Shown here: positions 1 to 9,399 of the stretch, piece by piece
Numbering within the stretch: position 1 is the first letter of the stretch
Layout: the number at the start of each line of letters is the position of its first letter
Assembly (NCBI GenBank): GCA_002293005.1
Contig: DBCJ01000014.1
Span: forward strand, 10,255 to 39,897
Reading direction: 5' to 3'
Length of the DNA stretch: 29,643 nucleotides
From: Ignavibacteria bacterium UBA961
GTDB lineage: Bacteria; Bacteroidota; Ignavibacteria; Kapaibacteriales; UBA961
Translations under genes and position numbers: made by a program
The notes under the pieces: generated by a model
What the model was told of the DNA's origin: nothing
Databases searched by the model: none
What the model saw: only the letters and a program-made list of their open reading frames with translations

Positions 1-366
1 CTTGATATGGCATTTAATCCGGATGTTACCGTTCGTATGCGCGGTGTAATGGAAAAATGTACATTCTGTGTTCAGCGTTTGAATGAAGCCAAGATGCATG
101 CAAAAGATCAAGGTCATTCAAGAGTGCAGGATGGTGAAGTTGTAACGGCATGTCAACAAGCATGTCCTGCCGGCGCAATCCTCTTTGGAAATGTAAATGA
201 TCCAAAGAGTGCAGTTGCAAAAGCGGCAACAATCAACAGAGGTAATCATACTCAAGAGTATAAAGAAAAGAATGGCGCTTATAAAGTGCTCAGCGAACTC
301 AATGTGCGTCCTTCCGTGACTTACCTTGTGAAAGTTCGCAATACAGAACAATTACCGAAAGTATAA
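1..366 (+). CDS. actB: Alternative complex III subunit ActB, C-terminal iron-sulfur part (5' truncated)
   Basis: The reading frame is open at the left edge, so only the last 121 codons are present. ActB is the large molybdopterin-oxidoreductase-like/ferredoxin-like subunit of alternative complex III, which oxidises quinol and passes electrons to cytochrome c or directly to an oxidase. Visible here are a cysteine motif CTFC followed about 30 residues on by CQQACPAGAI, the paired arrangement expected for [4Fe-4S] ligation in the DmsB/NrfC-like domain. The identity is strengthened by the order of the following genes, which is the canonical actC-D-E-F. The stop lies 29 nt before actC. The Mo-bisMGD-like domain of ActB lies outside the window, so nothing can be said about it. 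Confidence 0.9.
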   Translation, partial: LDMAFNPDVTVRMRGVMEKCTFCVQRLNEAKMHAKDQGHSRVQDGEVVTACQQACPAGAILFGNVNDPKSAVAKAATINRGNHTQEYKEKNGAYKVLSELNVRPSVTYLVKVRNTEQLPKV

Positions 367-395
367 CACAAGAATATAATACGCAGGAAATCAGT

Positions 396-1850
396 ATGTC
401 GGTTGAAACTGTCACAAAGACGGCCCCAAGAAATGTAGTGGATCATTTGGATGCCACTGCATATCACGGCAATCCGTATCCCGTAGAAGAACCAATGCGT
501 GAGCCGCTTGTTCTTGGCAATCCGTCTCTTCATGATGTCACTGCCAAAATTGCAGGCATTATTGAAGGAAAACCCAATCTCAAATACTGGATTGCAGTAT
601 TGATTTGTGCATCAATTGCCGGAGCTGGTTTCGGCGCAATTGGTGAAACAGTCATGACAGGGATTGGAGTTTGGGGATCAAATAATACGATTGGTTGGGC
701 ATGGGACATCACAAACTTTGTGTTTTGGATTGGTATCGGTCATGCCGGTACATTGATCTCGGCTATTTTGTATTTGTTCCGTCAAAAATGGCGTACTGCC
801 ATCAACCGTTCTGCTGAAGCGATGACAATTTTTGCGGTATTGTGTGCCGGTATTTTTCCGGTTATTCACACAGGTCGTCCGTGGCTAGCATATTGGCTTA
901 CACCATATCCAAATCAAATGCAAATGTGGGTGAATTTCCGTTCTCCGCTTGTATGGGATGTGTTTGCGGTATCAACATATTTGACAGTGTCCGCATTGTT
1001 CTGGTTCATGGGCTTGGTGCCTGACCTTGCAACAGTGAGAAATTTCGTAAAAGGGAAGATAGCAAAGCGTTTGTATACATTCTTCAGCTTGGGCTGGACT
1101 GGTTCAATGCGCAATTGGCATCATTATGAAATTGCATATATGATTCTTGCGGGTCTTTCAACTCCACTCGTGCTTTCTGTGCATACAATCGTTTCGATGG
1201 ACTTTGCGACTTCTGTACTTCCAGGATGGCATACAACGATTTTCCCTCCATACTTTGTTGCCGGCGCTATTTTCTCTGGCTTTGCAATGGTTATGACATT
1301 GCTTGTGATTGCCCGTGAAATTCTTGGATTGAAAGAGTTCATCACACTCAAGCATCTCGAAAACATGAACAAAATCATTCTTGCAACAGGGATGATGGTT
1401 GGTTATGCATATTCAATGGAGTTCTTCATTGCTTGGTATTCCGGTAATGAATATGAAAGAACTGTATTTATCAATCGTGCATTTGGTGAGTATTGGTGGG
1501 CATATTGGTCAATGGTTTCTTGCAATGTTCTTTCTCCACAGGTTTATTGGTTTAAGAAAGCAAGAAGAAATATTCCATTGATGTTTGTGATTTCAATATT
1601 CGTGAATATCGGTATGTGGTTTGAGCGATTTACGATCATTTCTACTTCGCTTCATCATGACTTCCTGCCATCTAGCTGGAGTTACTATACTCCGACAATG
1701 GTTGAAGTTGGAATCTTCGTTGGAACGATTGGTTTGTTCCTCACATTATTCCTTCTCTTCTCGAAGTATTTACCCGTTATCGCAATTTCAGAGATCAAAG
1801 GTGTCATGCCCGGATCACAGCCGACTCATCATGGTGATGAGCATCATTAA
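396..1850 (+). CDS. actC: Alternative complex III subunit ActC (NrfD/PsrC-like quinol-binding membrane protein)
   Basis: A 484-residue polytopic inner-membrane protein of the NrfD/PsrC family. The first ~60 residues are soluble. After that come about ten hydrophobic segments, the first near residues 63-90, with the conserved-looking stretches GIGHAGTLIS (113-122) and HTGRPW (158-163). ActC is one of two paralogous NrfD-like subunits thought to form the quinol site and possibly a proton path in alternative complex III. The C-terminus is His-rich (HHGDEHH). The ATG is preceded by CAGGAAATCAGT, giving a plausible AGGA ribosome site. It lies 29 nt after actB and 32 nt before actD, in one operon. 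Confidence 0.93.
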   Translation: MSVETVTKTAPRNVVDHLDATAYHGNPYPVEEPMREPLVLGNPSLHDVTAKIAGIIEGKPNLKYWIAVLICASIAGAGFGAIGETVMTGIGVWGSNNTIGWAWDITNFVFWIGIGHAGTLISAILYLFRQKWRTAINRSAEAMTIFAVLCAGIFPVIHTGRPWLAYWLTPYPNQMQMWVNFRSPLVWDVFAVSTYLTVSALFWFMGLVPDLATVRNFVKGKIAKRLYTFFSLGWTGSMRNWHHYEIAYMILAGLSTPLVLSVHTIVSMDFATSVLPGWHTTIFPPYFVAGAIFSGFAMVMTLLVIAREILGLKEFITLKHLENMNKIILATGMMVGYAYSMEFFIAWYSGNEYERTVFINRAFGEYWWAYWSMVSCNVLSPQVYWFKKARRNIPLMFVISIFVNIGMWFERFTIISTSLHHDFLPSSWSYYTPTMVEVGIFVGTIGLFLTLFLLFSKYLPVIAISEIKGVMPGSQPTHHGDEHH

Positions 1851-1882
1851 TCTTCGTCCATTAGAATGTCAGAGATCATACA

Positions 1883-2419
1883 ATGAGTGATAAGAAAACA
1901 GTAGCAGTCCTAGGCAATTTCACTGATCCAAACAAGATCATGGAAGCCGCCGCAAAAGTACATCAAAGTGGATATACGGATTTTGATATCTATACTCCAT
2001 ATCCTGTTCATGGACTTGATAAAGCAATGGGTGTCAAAAGAACAATCCTTCCATATATCTCATTTGGTGGTGGAATGTTTGGATTGTCCAATGCAATCTT
2101 CCTTATCTGGTGGACAGGTTCAGTAGACTATAAATTGAATATCGGTGGTAAACCATTGTTTGCTTTTCAATTTAGTATTCCTGTGATGTTTGAATTGACA
2201 GTTTTGCTCACCGGACTTGCAACTTTCTTTGGATTATGGTTCCTTTGCGGACTTCCAAAATGGCATTCTGACCTTCAAGATGATGAAGGATTTCAAAGAG
2301 CTGTTGATGATACATTTGTACTCAGCATTTTTTCTTCCGATAAGCGTTTTTCGCTTGAAACCACAGAACGATTTATGAATGAAATCGGCGCAGACAATGT
2401 TCGCCGCATTGAAGCTTAA
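1883..2419 (+). CDS. actD: Alternative complex III subunit ActD (DUF3341)
   Basis: A 178-residue protein matching the DUF3341/ActD type. It has a soluble alpha/beta N-terminal domain beginning KKTVAVLGNFTDP and containing YTPYPVHGLDKAMG. Two transmembrane helices follow, near residues 55-75 and 95-120, and then a charged cytoplasmic C-terminal tail. ActD is a membrane-anchored accessory subunit of alternative complex III that contacts the ActB/ActC side; no cofactor-binding residues are seen. It sits between actC and actE, with 15 nt before actE, consistent with co-transcription. Confidence 0.92.
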   Translation: MSDKKTVAVLGNFTDPNKIMEAAAKVHQSGYTDFDIYTPYPVHGLDKAMGVKRTILPYISFGGGMFGLSNAIFLIWWTGSVDYKLNIGGKPLFAFQFSIPVMFELTVLLTGLATFFGLWFLCGLPKWHSDLQDDEGFQRAVDDTFVLSIFSSDKRFSLETTERFMNEIGADNVRRIEA

Positions 2420-2434
2420 GAGGATCTTTAATCA

Positions 2435-3049
2435 ATGGAACAACAAACAAATACACGCGGATTTGGATTCTATCTCAAGGTTGTCATCGGACTTGCTCTT
2501 GCAGGTTTCGTAGTTGGCGTTCTTAGTGGTTCAATAACTTGGTTCTCTGAAGATACCCCAATCATGATCATCAATGACATGGATGATCAATTCAAAGTAA
2601 AACCACAAGTTGGTTCTACATTCTACACAGATCGTAAAAGTGGTAGAGAGCCATTGCCGAATACAGTACCGATCGAAGGTTCATCTTATCCACTCGATAA
2701 GCCCGATTTTGACAAAGCTGATTCTCTTATTGGTGCTAATCCATTGGATTTGAGCAGTCCTGAGAAGAGACAATATATTTTGTCAAGAGGGAAGAATAGA
2801 TATGAGGCATTCTGTACTCCATGCCATAATTATGATGGACAAGGCAATGGTACAGTTGTGGCTCGTGGTTTCCAAAATCCACCGAATCTCCGTGATGAAG
2901 TAACAAAAGCAAAAACAGATGCTCATCTGTTCCATATCATATCGGCAGGCCAGAATATCATGAATGGATATGCTGATAAGATTAAGCCAAATGATCGTTG
3001 GAGCATTGTTCACTATGTCCGAGAAATGCAAAAACTCGGTGTGAAATAA
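2435..3049 (+). CDS. actE: Alternative complex III subunit ActE, monoheme cytochrome c
   Basis: A 204-residue membrane-anchored c-type cytochrome. One N-terminal transmembrane segment (about residues 13-37) is followed by a periplasmic domain with a single heme-attachment motif CTPCH at 127-131. The likely sixth ligand is Met176 in NIMNGYA. There is no lipobox cysteine in the N-terminal anchor, so a signal-anchor is more likely than a lipoprotein. In alternative complex III, ActE is the mono-heme subunit next to the penta-heme ActA; both carry electrons toward cytochrome c or the terminal oxidase. The start is preceded by AAGAGGAT about 11 nt upstream. Confidence 0.92.
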   Translation: MEQQTNTRGFGFYLKVVIGLALAGFVVGVLSGSITWFSEDTPIMIINDMDDQFKVKPQVGSTFYTDRKSGREPLPNTVPIEGSSYPLDKPDFDKADSLIGANPLDLSSPEKRQYILSRGKNRYEAFCTPCHNYDGQGNGTVVARGFQNPPNLRDEVTKAKTDAHLFHIISAGQNIMNGYADKIKPNDRWSIVHYVREMQKLGVK

Positions 3050-3089
3050 TCAATAGAACTTTAGAAGAATATAAGCCCATAGAGGAATT

Positions 3090-4259
3090 ATGAACCCCGT
3101 CAATCTTAGTGGTAGTGCATTTCAAGGTAATGTGAACAAAGCAGCAATGCTTTGCATCGGTACCGGTGTTATTATGGCAATAGCAGGAATGGCACTCAAT
3201 CAATCAGCTATTATACCTGCATATCTCGTGGGTGCAATGTATGTGGTTGGAATCAGCGTGACCGCACTGTTCTTCTCCGCTTTGCAATTTCTTGTGCGTG
3301 CGGGTTGGAGTGCATCATTGCGTAGAATCCCTGAAATGATGGGATGGTTTGCACAGTTCGCAATCGTTATTTTGCTTCCGATTTTAATCTTTAGAAATAC
3401 CTTCTTTCATGGCATCGAAGATATCCCTTCAAAGGCTCCCTATACAAATACACCGTTTTTCATTGTACGCGTGATTGGATACTGCTTGTTCTGGTTTTGG
3501 ATGCATCGATATATTGTTGGAAATTCAATCAAACAAGATGATGCTACTGATTATGCACCTACAGTTAAAAATTACAAGAGAAGCGCCCCATTTGTTTTGG
3601 GATATGCTTTGACAATCACTTTCGCAGCATTCGACTTGATGATGGCTCTTGAACCACATTGGTTCAGTACCATTTTTGGTCTCTATTATTTTGCAGGTAA
3701 CTTTGTTTCAACTCTTTCCGTGATCGCTCTTCTAGTGATGTCAGTCATGAATTCAGGTGAACTCAAAGGTTATATCAATAAAGAGCATATGCATGATCTT
3801 GGCAAATTGATGTTTGCATTCACGATTTTCTGGACCTATATCCATTTCTCACAATACTTCTTGATTTGGTATAGCAATCTTCCGGAAGAAACCTTCTATT
3901 ATATCGATAGAACAAAAGATGGCTGGGAAATCATGGGATGGTCATCACTGGTATTGCATTTCATCGTTCCTTTTGCATTGTTGCTCCGTCAAGATGTAAA
4001 ACGCAATCAAACAGTATTGAAAGCAGCGGCATTTATTTTATTATTCGCTCATTTTATTGATCTTTCATGGATTATCATTCCCGGTTATAGACATCATGGC
4101 ATTCACCATTTTGATGTGTTTGCACTCGTAGCAGCCGGTGGTATGGTATTGCTCTTTATGGGAATTCTCTTATTCTTTACTGCAAAACGCATGAATGCAG
4201 TAAGTGGAGTTGCTCATAATGATCCATATATCGGTGAATCAGTAGAATATTATTCTTAA
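3090..4259 (+). CDS. actF: Alternative complex III subunit ActF (second NrfD-like membrane subunit)
   Basis: A 389-residue polytopic membrane protein with about ten hydrophobic segments, the expected size and position for ActF, the paralogue of ActC. Recognisable features are the long loop around NTFFHGIEDIPSKAPYTNTPF and the motif AFTIFWTYIHFSQYFLIWYSN in a central helix, typical of quinol:cytochrome c oxidoreductase subunit 2. The start ATG has an AGAGGAATT ribosome site 5 nt upstream. It is the last gene of the operon: a hairpin terminator follows directly and no cytochrome oxidase genes come after it, so the terminal oxidase partner must be encoded elsewhere. Confidence 0.92.
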   Translation: MNPVNLSGSAFQGNVNKAAMLCIGTGVIMAIAGMALNQSAIIPAYLVGAMYVVGISVTALFFSALQFLVRAGWSASLRRIPEMMGWFAQFAIVILLPILIFRNTFFHGIEDIPSKAPYTNTPFFIVRVIGYCLFWFWMHRYIVGNSIKQDDATDYAPTVKNYKRSAPFVLGYALTITFAAFDLMMALEPHWFSTIFGLYYFAGNFVSTLSVIALLVMSVMNSGELKGYINKEHMHDLGKLMFAFTIFWTYIHFSQYFLIWYSNLPEETFYYIDRTKDGWEIMGWSSLVLHFIVPFALLLRQDVKRNQTVLKAAAFILLFAHFIDLSWIIIPGYRHHGIHHFDVFALVAAGGMVLLFMGILLFFTAKRMNAVSGVAHNDPYIGESVEYYS

Positions 4260-4281
4260 TATCAGATAAACTTTCAAAGTA

Positions 4282-4311
4282 AGGTGTACCAGTTGGTGCA
4301 CCTTTTTTTTT
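4282..4311 (+). terminator. Rho-independent terminator of the act operon
   Basis: The arms AGGTGTACC and GGTGCACCT pair over 9 positions (one G-U) around the loop AGTT, followed by a run of nine T interrupted only at its end by C. It starts 22 nt after the actF stop. Confidence 0.85.
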
Positions 4312-4314
4312 CTT

Positions 4315-5364
4315 ATGACACATTTGTTAAGTATTTGCATAATCCTAATCCTGACAATATCTTCATGCTCGAATGATATTGTTCAGCCTGATGACTGTGA
4401 TTCTAACATTCCTGGTCAGTTAGATATGATGGTACTTTGCGAGGGATTATATGGGTTTGACAATGCAAGTTTATGGGGAATAGGGAAGAGTGAATCAGCT
4501 GATTTGTTTTCATGTAAGAATGGAAGAAAATTAGGTGATACAGCAAATGATCTCATCAAGATTTCTGATTCTTTGAATATCATCATTGTATCCACAAGCA
4601 ATGAAATCATCAAAGTTTCTAATCAAGGGAAAATTGTTTCATCGTATCAGGTCAAGGGTCCTGGACATTTTCTTAAGAAGGCCTGTAATGTCAATGATTC
4701 ATTAATCGCAATAACAGATCTATATGGGGATAAGGTATATGTATTTAACCATGTTGCAATGAGTTTGGATTCATTGAATATTACAAATCTTTGTGCGCCT
4801 GATGGCATTGCATATGGTGAAGGTTATCTGGTCATTGCTAATTCAGGATATGGAGTTTTTCGCAAAGATGAATTGAATGCCGGCACAATTACTATCTATG
4901 ATGTGAATACCAAAAGTAGTCGTTTTGTAAAGACCGGTATCAATCCTCAGAATGTGACTTATGATCAATCTACCAAGCGATGGATGATACAATATGCTCA
5001 TCTAACAACGATGCCTGATTCGACCGGTGGTTTAGTGGTTTTAAATCAAGCATTTACAGAATTGTACCATTTGCGCGGTCAGTATATGGGTACACAAGTA
5101 AGAAAACTAGAATATATATATGCACTTTGCGGAAAATCAATCATCCGTATAAATGATTCTGGTAGTGTTCTAGATACAGTATTAGTTAATGATACGCGAA
5201 ATCAATGGTATAGAATTGGGTTAATTCAAAACAGACTCACTATATGCAATGCTAGAAATTATACATTGCCGGGATCAGTATTATTACTGAATGATCAATC
5301 AACAATGATTGAACGAGAGATATCAGTTGGTGTAAATCCATGTGTGCTTATCGGTGTAGATTAA
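4315..5364 (+). CDS. Predicted lipoprotein with YncE/DUF5074-like beta-propeller
   Basis: A 349-residue protein with a lipoprotein signal peptide: hydrophobic core LLSICIILILTI, then lipobox ISSC with the acylated Cys at about residue 18. The mature part has repeated beta-strand stretches of the form '...VYVFNHV...DSLNITNLCAPDGIAYGEGYLVIANSGYG...GTITIYDV'. These resemble Bacteroidota YncE-like surface propellers (DUF5074 group), including the Asn-Ala-Ser and LGDTANDL signatures near the start. The molecular function of such proteins is not known; some lie near TonB-dependent receptors, but none is seen here. The ATG lies only 3 nt after the T-run of the act terminator and has no evident ribosome site. 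Confidence 0.6.
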   Translation: MTHLLSICIILILTISSCSNDIVQPDDCDSNIPGQLDMMVLCEGLYGFDNASLWGIGKSESADLFSCKNGRKLGDTANDLIKISDSLNIIIVSTSNEIIKVSNQGKIVSSYQVKGPGHFLKKACNVNDSLIAITDLYGDKVYVFNHVAMSLDSLNITNLCAPDGIAYGEGYLVIANSGYGVFRKDELNAGTITIYDVNTKSSRFVKTGINPQNVTYDQSTKRWMIQYAHLTTMPDSTGGLVVLNQAFTELYHLRGQYMGTQVRKLEYIYALCGKSIIRINDSGSVLDTVLVNDTRNQWYRIGLIQNRLTICNARNYTLPGSVLLLNDQSTMIEREISVGVNPCVLIGVD

Positions 5365-5439
5365 ATACAGTCTGCATGAAATCAGTAGTTATTACAGTAT
5401 GAATTCGGCAAGATAAATCCTGTAAATTGCGATAAACAA

Positions 5440-5481
5440 CATGTAAAAATACATGGTAAAAAATGCAATATAATTTGCATT
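5440..5481 (+). promoter_or_regulatory. Two consecutive inverted repeats upstream of recQ
   Basis: CATGTA-AAAA-TACATG (5440-5455) is a perfect 6-4-6 inverted repeat. It is followed by AATGCAA-TATAAT-TTGCATT (5462-5481), a perfect 7-6-7 inverted repeat. Both lie in the 174-bp gap before recQ and upstream of a TATAAT-like element at 5495-5500. They could be operator sites; no regulator is identified. Confidence 0.35.
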
Positions 5482-5538
5482 ATGTAAAGTAAGGTATAAT
5501 TGGAATATTCCCCAGTGAGTGCATCAAATCTACATAGT

Positions 5539-8151
5539 ATGTCTTTATCCATACTCAATGAGTATTTCGGATATGATGCATTTCGCATTGGTCAACAAGA
5601 AATCATCAATAGTATTGTAAGTGGTAAAGATACACTCGTCATCATGCCAACCGGTGGCGGTAAATCTTTATGCTATCAAATTCCCGCCTTGATGTTGCCC
5701 GGAACCGCCATCATCATTTCACCTCTGATTGCGCTCATGAAGGACCAAGTCGATGGACTGATAGAACGCAATATTCCTGCAGCATTAATCAATAGTACTG
5801 TCTCTCAACATGATCAGCAAATCATTGCCAGAGACATTGTTAATGGCCGCATAAAATTACTCTATATATCCCCGGAAAGACTACAAAACCCTCAATTCAT
5901 GGCCTTTCTCAGAACAATTGACATCTCATTCATAGCAGTGGATGAAGCGCATTGTATTTCTGAATGGGGACATGACTTCCGTCCTGCTTACACTTCAATA
6001 CCCAATGCTTTTAAGGACTTAGGAAAAAGACCTCCGATTATTGCATTAACTGCAACGGCAACTCCTGAAGTGAAAGAAGATATCATTAGACAATTATCAT
6101 TACACTTCCCTTTTGTTCATATTGGAGGGTTTTATCGTAAAAACCTTCATTATCAAGTAATTGCAGCGGATAAAAAGGTTCGCTTCTTAACTCGATTTCT
6201 CAAAGATCGTTCTCAAAAAGATACTTCAGGTGCCATAATCTTGTATTGTGGCTCGCGAAAAAGAGTTGAAGAATATGCCATGGCCTTGCAACAATCAGGT
6301 TTAGCCGTGCTTTCATATCATGCCGGTTTGCCTGATACTCAAAGACAAAGAGTGCAAGAGCAATTTCTTAAAGAAGAATCTCCGATTCTCATTGCAACGA
6401 ATGCATTTGGAATGGGAGTGGATAAATCAAATGTGAGAGTCGTGATTCATTGCGATATCACTTTGACTTTGGAATCATATTATCAAGAATCAGGAAGGGC
6501 AGGTCGAGATGGGAAAGATTCTGACTGTATAGTACTATATCATCCCAAAGACAGAGATTTGATGGATTTCTTCTTATCCTGCACATATCCATCCAAACAA
6601 GACATCATTTCGGTGTACAATGTACTATTTGCTCAAACTCCGATCTATGGATATTTGACTCAGCCGATTTTACTTTCTCCGGAGCAAATTGGAAATGCTT
6701 GTGGGATTCATGCTATTCAAGTGAATACAATACTTGGAATATTGGAAAGAAATCAAGTATTGAGCAATGCCGGAAATAAAAAGTCAAATCCAATGATTCG
6801 TATCATTGCTGAGCAAGAAGAGTTAAAAGAAAGAATCGTAAAGATGCATGATCATGATCGTGGAATCATGATGGCGCTTCTTCGGATGTTAGGCCCCGAA
6901 TCAATGCTTCGTTCAGTTCCATTTGATATGGAAAAAATGATCAGAACATATCACTTGCAAAAGATATATGTTCAAGAGGCACTTCGAAAATTTGAGCAAT
7001 CAGGTCTCATCAAACTCGGACAATCAGCTGTACATTCCGGTATTATGCTATTACAACAACGATTTCCTCCGGAAGAAGTACCAATCGATTTCATGGCCTT
7101 GCAAAAAAGACATGATCATGCACTGGACAAATTGGACTCCGTAATCACATATATGGAAACAGAGATGTGCAAGCAAAGATATTTGCTTGATTATTTCAGA
7201 GATGTTTCGAATACCATCACCACTTGTGGTTCATGCTCCTCATGTATAGTCAATGAAGATGTATCATTGCATGAACAAGACAACAAAGATATTTTTGTCA
7301 GACATTCTCTTTTACTGCAAATCCAGGAATTGAATGGATATTTTGGCAAAAAAACCATCATGTCTTGTATTCTTGGAGACGATAAGGATACAAATGTCAA
7401 AAAGTATCAACTACAACAATCAAAAGTGTTTGGTCGACTTCGCGGCTATGCAATGTTTTCTGTCAGAGATGCCTTTGAATCAATATTGGAAGAACATTTA
7501 GCCGAGAGTAGTCACGGAGATTATCCTGTGATTTCCATTACGGAAAAAGGAAAGAAAATATTGAAGGAACAGATAGTCCCTTTACAGATTAAACTTCGTT
7601 CAGATCCTCAAAAAGTATTGTTGAAGGCACTTGAAAAAGTAAGAGCTTCCATTGGAAAACAAGATCCAATGATACATACATATTTTACTGATGCTCTACT
7701 GGAATTGCTAAGTGGTACAAGACCAAACACTATTGAGGATTTGGTGAGTATTTGTTCGATTCCTAAAGATTTGGCCAAAACCTATGGTCCTTTATTCATT
7801 GCTGAAATATTGAATTCAAAAACTTCGCAAAACATGGAGTCCGATTTGTCTCCTACGGTTCGTATTACATATGCATTTATCAAACAAAATTGTTCTTTGG
7901 ATGAAATTGCAAATTCTCGTAGCCTGACAATTGGTACAATCGCACAGCATGTTCAGCAATTGATTGAGTCAGATTATGAAAAGGAATGCTCATATCTGAT
8001 TTCAAAAGAATTACTTAGAGATATGTCCAAACTGTATAATCGCATGCCATTTGCATTGCTAAAACAATATAGATCTGAACTTGGTGATGGCTATGAGTTC
8101 GCGGAATTGAGAATCGCTTTGGCTTTGATAAAAAAAGGTGTCAGAGCATAA
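5539..8151 (+). CDS. recQ: ATP-dependent DNA helicase RecQ, long form with C-terminal HTH domain
   Basis: A 870-residue superfamily-2 3'-to-5' DNA helicase used in recombination repair and fork restart. Domains in order: DEAD helicase with Walker A MPTGGGKS (36-43), DEAH box (135-138) in VDEAHCISEWGHDFRPAY, and LTATATPEV; helicase-C with motif VI ESGRAGRDG; RQC zinc site formed by C544, C563, C566 and C569; winged helix; an HRDC-like segment near 690-770; and a C-terminal helix-turn-helix region (about 775-870). This is longer than the ~600-residue E. coli enzyme but typical of extended RecQ forms. In-frame TTG (5500) and GTG (5515) exist upstream, but the ATG at 5539 puts the conserved YFGYDAFR motif at the usual distance. 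It is convergent with the next gene, with 2 nt between the stops. Confidence 0.95.
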   Translation: MSLSILNEYFGYDAFRIGQQEIINSIVSGKDTLVIMPTGGGKSLCYQIPALMLPGTAIIISPLIALMKDQVDGLIERNIPAALINSTVSQHDQQIIARDIVNGRIKLLYISPERLQNPQFMAFLRTIDISFIAVDEAHCISEWGHDFRPAYTSIPNAFKDLGKRPPIIALTATATPEVKEDIIRQLSLHFPFVHIGGFYRKNLHYQVIAADKKVRFLTRFLKDRSQKDTSGAIILYCGSRKRVEEYAMALQQSGLAVLSYHAGLPDTQRQRVQEQFLKEESPILIATNAFGMGVDKSNVRVVIHCDITLTLESYYQESGRAGRDGKDSDCIVLYHPKDRDLMDFFLSCTYPSKQDIISVYNVLFAQTPIYGYLTQPILLSPEQIGNACGIHAIQVNTILGILERNQVLSNAGNKKSNPMIRIIAEQEELKERIVKMHDHDRGIMMALLRMLGPESMLRSVPFDMEKMIRTYHLQKIYVQEALRKFEQSGLIKLGQSAVHSGIMLLQQRFPPEEVPIDFMALQKRHDHALDKLDSVITYMETEMCKQRYLLDYFRDVSNTITTCGSCSSCIVNEDVSLHEQDNKDIFVRHSLLLQIQELNGYFGKKTIMSCILGDDKDTNVKKYQLQQSKVFGRLRGYAMFSVRDAFESILEEHLAESSHGDYPVISITEKGKKILKEQIVPLQIKLRSDPQKVLLKALEKVRASIGKQDPMIHTYFTDALLELLSGTRPNTIEDLVSICSIPKDLAKTYGPLFIAEILNSKTSQNMESDLSPTVRITYAFIKQNCSLDEIANSRSLTIGTIAQHVQQLIESDYEKECSYLISKELLRDMSKLYNRMPFALLKQYRSELGDGYEFAELRIALALIKKGVRA

Positions 8152-8153
8152 GA

Positions 8154-9353
8154 TCATGCATTCAGTTGTTGAATCAAATGCATCATTCTATTGGCTGTGA
8201 ATTCCCATGAATGATTTTTTTCAATAAATGATCTGGCTTTTTCCCCCAATTCTTTCGATACAATCGGATTATCCATCAAATTGAAAATCTCCAGGATCCA
8301 TTCTTCTTTTGTAGAGCAAATAATGAGTCCGTCTTCCCTCTTTGCCAAGATGCCTTCTGCTGAAACAGGTGATGCGATAACGGGCAAACCGGCTGACATT
8401 GCCTCAAGGATTTTTATGCGAATTCCTCCGCCCACAAATAGTGGTGCAATATATATCGAGGCTTTATTGAGTTCTACATTGATATCTTCAACATATCCTT
8501 TTCCAATGAGTCCGGGAATCATTCCATTCCTATAGTGTTCGGGCATATGCTTACCAAGCAAGACCAATTCAATAGAAAATCGTTTTTGGATTTCAGGTAA
8601 GATCTCTGCAATGAACCAGTCCAATGCTTCCACATTATGAACCCAATCATAAGTCGTGGCATGTATCAAACCATGAATTGATTTGGTCACATGTATGGGC
8701 TTGAATATTGCTGTGTCAACTCCAACGGGAATATATGATGCAGAAATAGCAGAATGAAAAGATGATATTTTTTCAACATCAGATTCGGTAATCATAGCCA
8801 AATGAGTAGCCTTTGAGCAGAATTCGATTTCCATATTGAGAAGCTTCTTTGCTTGCGATTGGATAAACCATTTTCGAGGATCAAACTTGGAAAGTCGATC
8901 GGCATATCGTTCCCAAATCACATGTTCTATATTGTGCATTCTGACAATGCATGGTATATCTGCAAGTTCTGAAGCAAATAATCCGATCTCTGCCATGGCC
9001 GTATGATCACATAAGATTGCATCAAATGATTCCTTTTGCAAGGCGAGTTTTATGGCATGTTTAAGTTCGAGAGATCTATGTTTTCTGATATATAGAGGTG
9101 TCTGATTATCAAATAATGATGTGAGAATTGCGAGTGGCGTATTTCGGGTATTATGTAGAATACATGAGCATTTTGCTCCGGTATATTGCTCAAAACTCTG
9201 GATTTGTTGCTCACTTGGCATTGTATGAACTAGACAAAATACATGTACTTCACATGAAGAAGACACCAAGGCCCGAGTCATATTGGCAATGCTGATTTTC
9301 CCACCATCACTGAGAGGAAAAGGAAATTGAGGCGATAATTGCAGTATCTTCAT
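8154..9353 (-). CDS. Glycosyltransferase family 4 protein
   Basis: A 399-residue GT-B fold glycosyltransferase. The N-terminus MKILQLSPQFPFPLSDGGKISI is the usual first strand and glycine loop of the acceptor domain. The C-terminal donor domain has LVLLGKHMPEHYR, GYVEDINVELNKASIYIAPLFVGGGIRIKILEAMSAGLPVIASPVSAEGI and a nucleotide-sugar-binding pattern (GGGIRIKILEAM...GLPV) characteristic of family 4. It probably adds a sugar to a lipid- or protein-linked glycan; donor and acceptor cannot be read from the sequence. It stands alone, not in a polysaccharide cluster, and is convergent with recQ. Confidence 0.88.
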   Translation of the reverse strand: MKILQLSPQFPFPLSDGGKISIANMTRALVSSSCEVHVFCLVHTMPSEQQIQSFEQYTGAKCSCILHNTRNTPLAILTSLFDNQTPLYIRKHRSLELKHAIKLALQKESFDAILCDHTAMAEIGLFASELADIPCIVRMHNIEHVIWERYADRLSKFDPRKWFIQSQAKKLLNMEIEFCSKATHLAMITESDVEKISSFHSAISASYIPVGVDTAIFKPIHVTKSIHGLIHATTYDWVHNVEALDWFIAEILPEIQKRFSIELVLLGKHMPEHYRNGMIPGLIGKGYVEDINVELNKASIYIAPLFVGGGIRIKILEAMSAGLPVIASPVSAEGILAKREDGLIICSTKEEWILEIFNLMDNPIVSKELGEKARSFIEKNHSWEFTANRMMHLIQQLNA

Positions 9354-9370
9354 TGAAAATTAAGGAGATA

Positions 9371-9378
9371 CAAATGTA
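9371..9378 (-). promoter_or_regulatory. Candidate -7 element for the glycosyltransferase gene
   Basis: On the minus strand the sequence reads TACATTTG, a full match to the Bacteroidota -7 consensus TAnnTTTG. It lies about 18 nt upstream of the ATG at 9353. No TTTG is seen at the -33 spacing. Confidence 0.4.
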
Positions 9379-9399
9379 GTGTAACACTTTTTATTCTGT

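Noticed and set aside
5500..5538. TTG start for RecQ at 5500
   Set aside because: It would add 13 non-conserved residues and overlap a TATAAT-like element; ATG 5539 gives the usual N-terminus.
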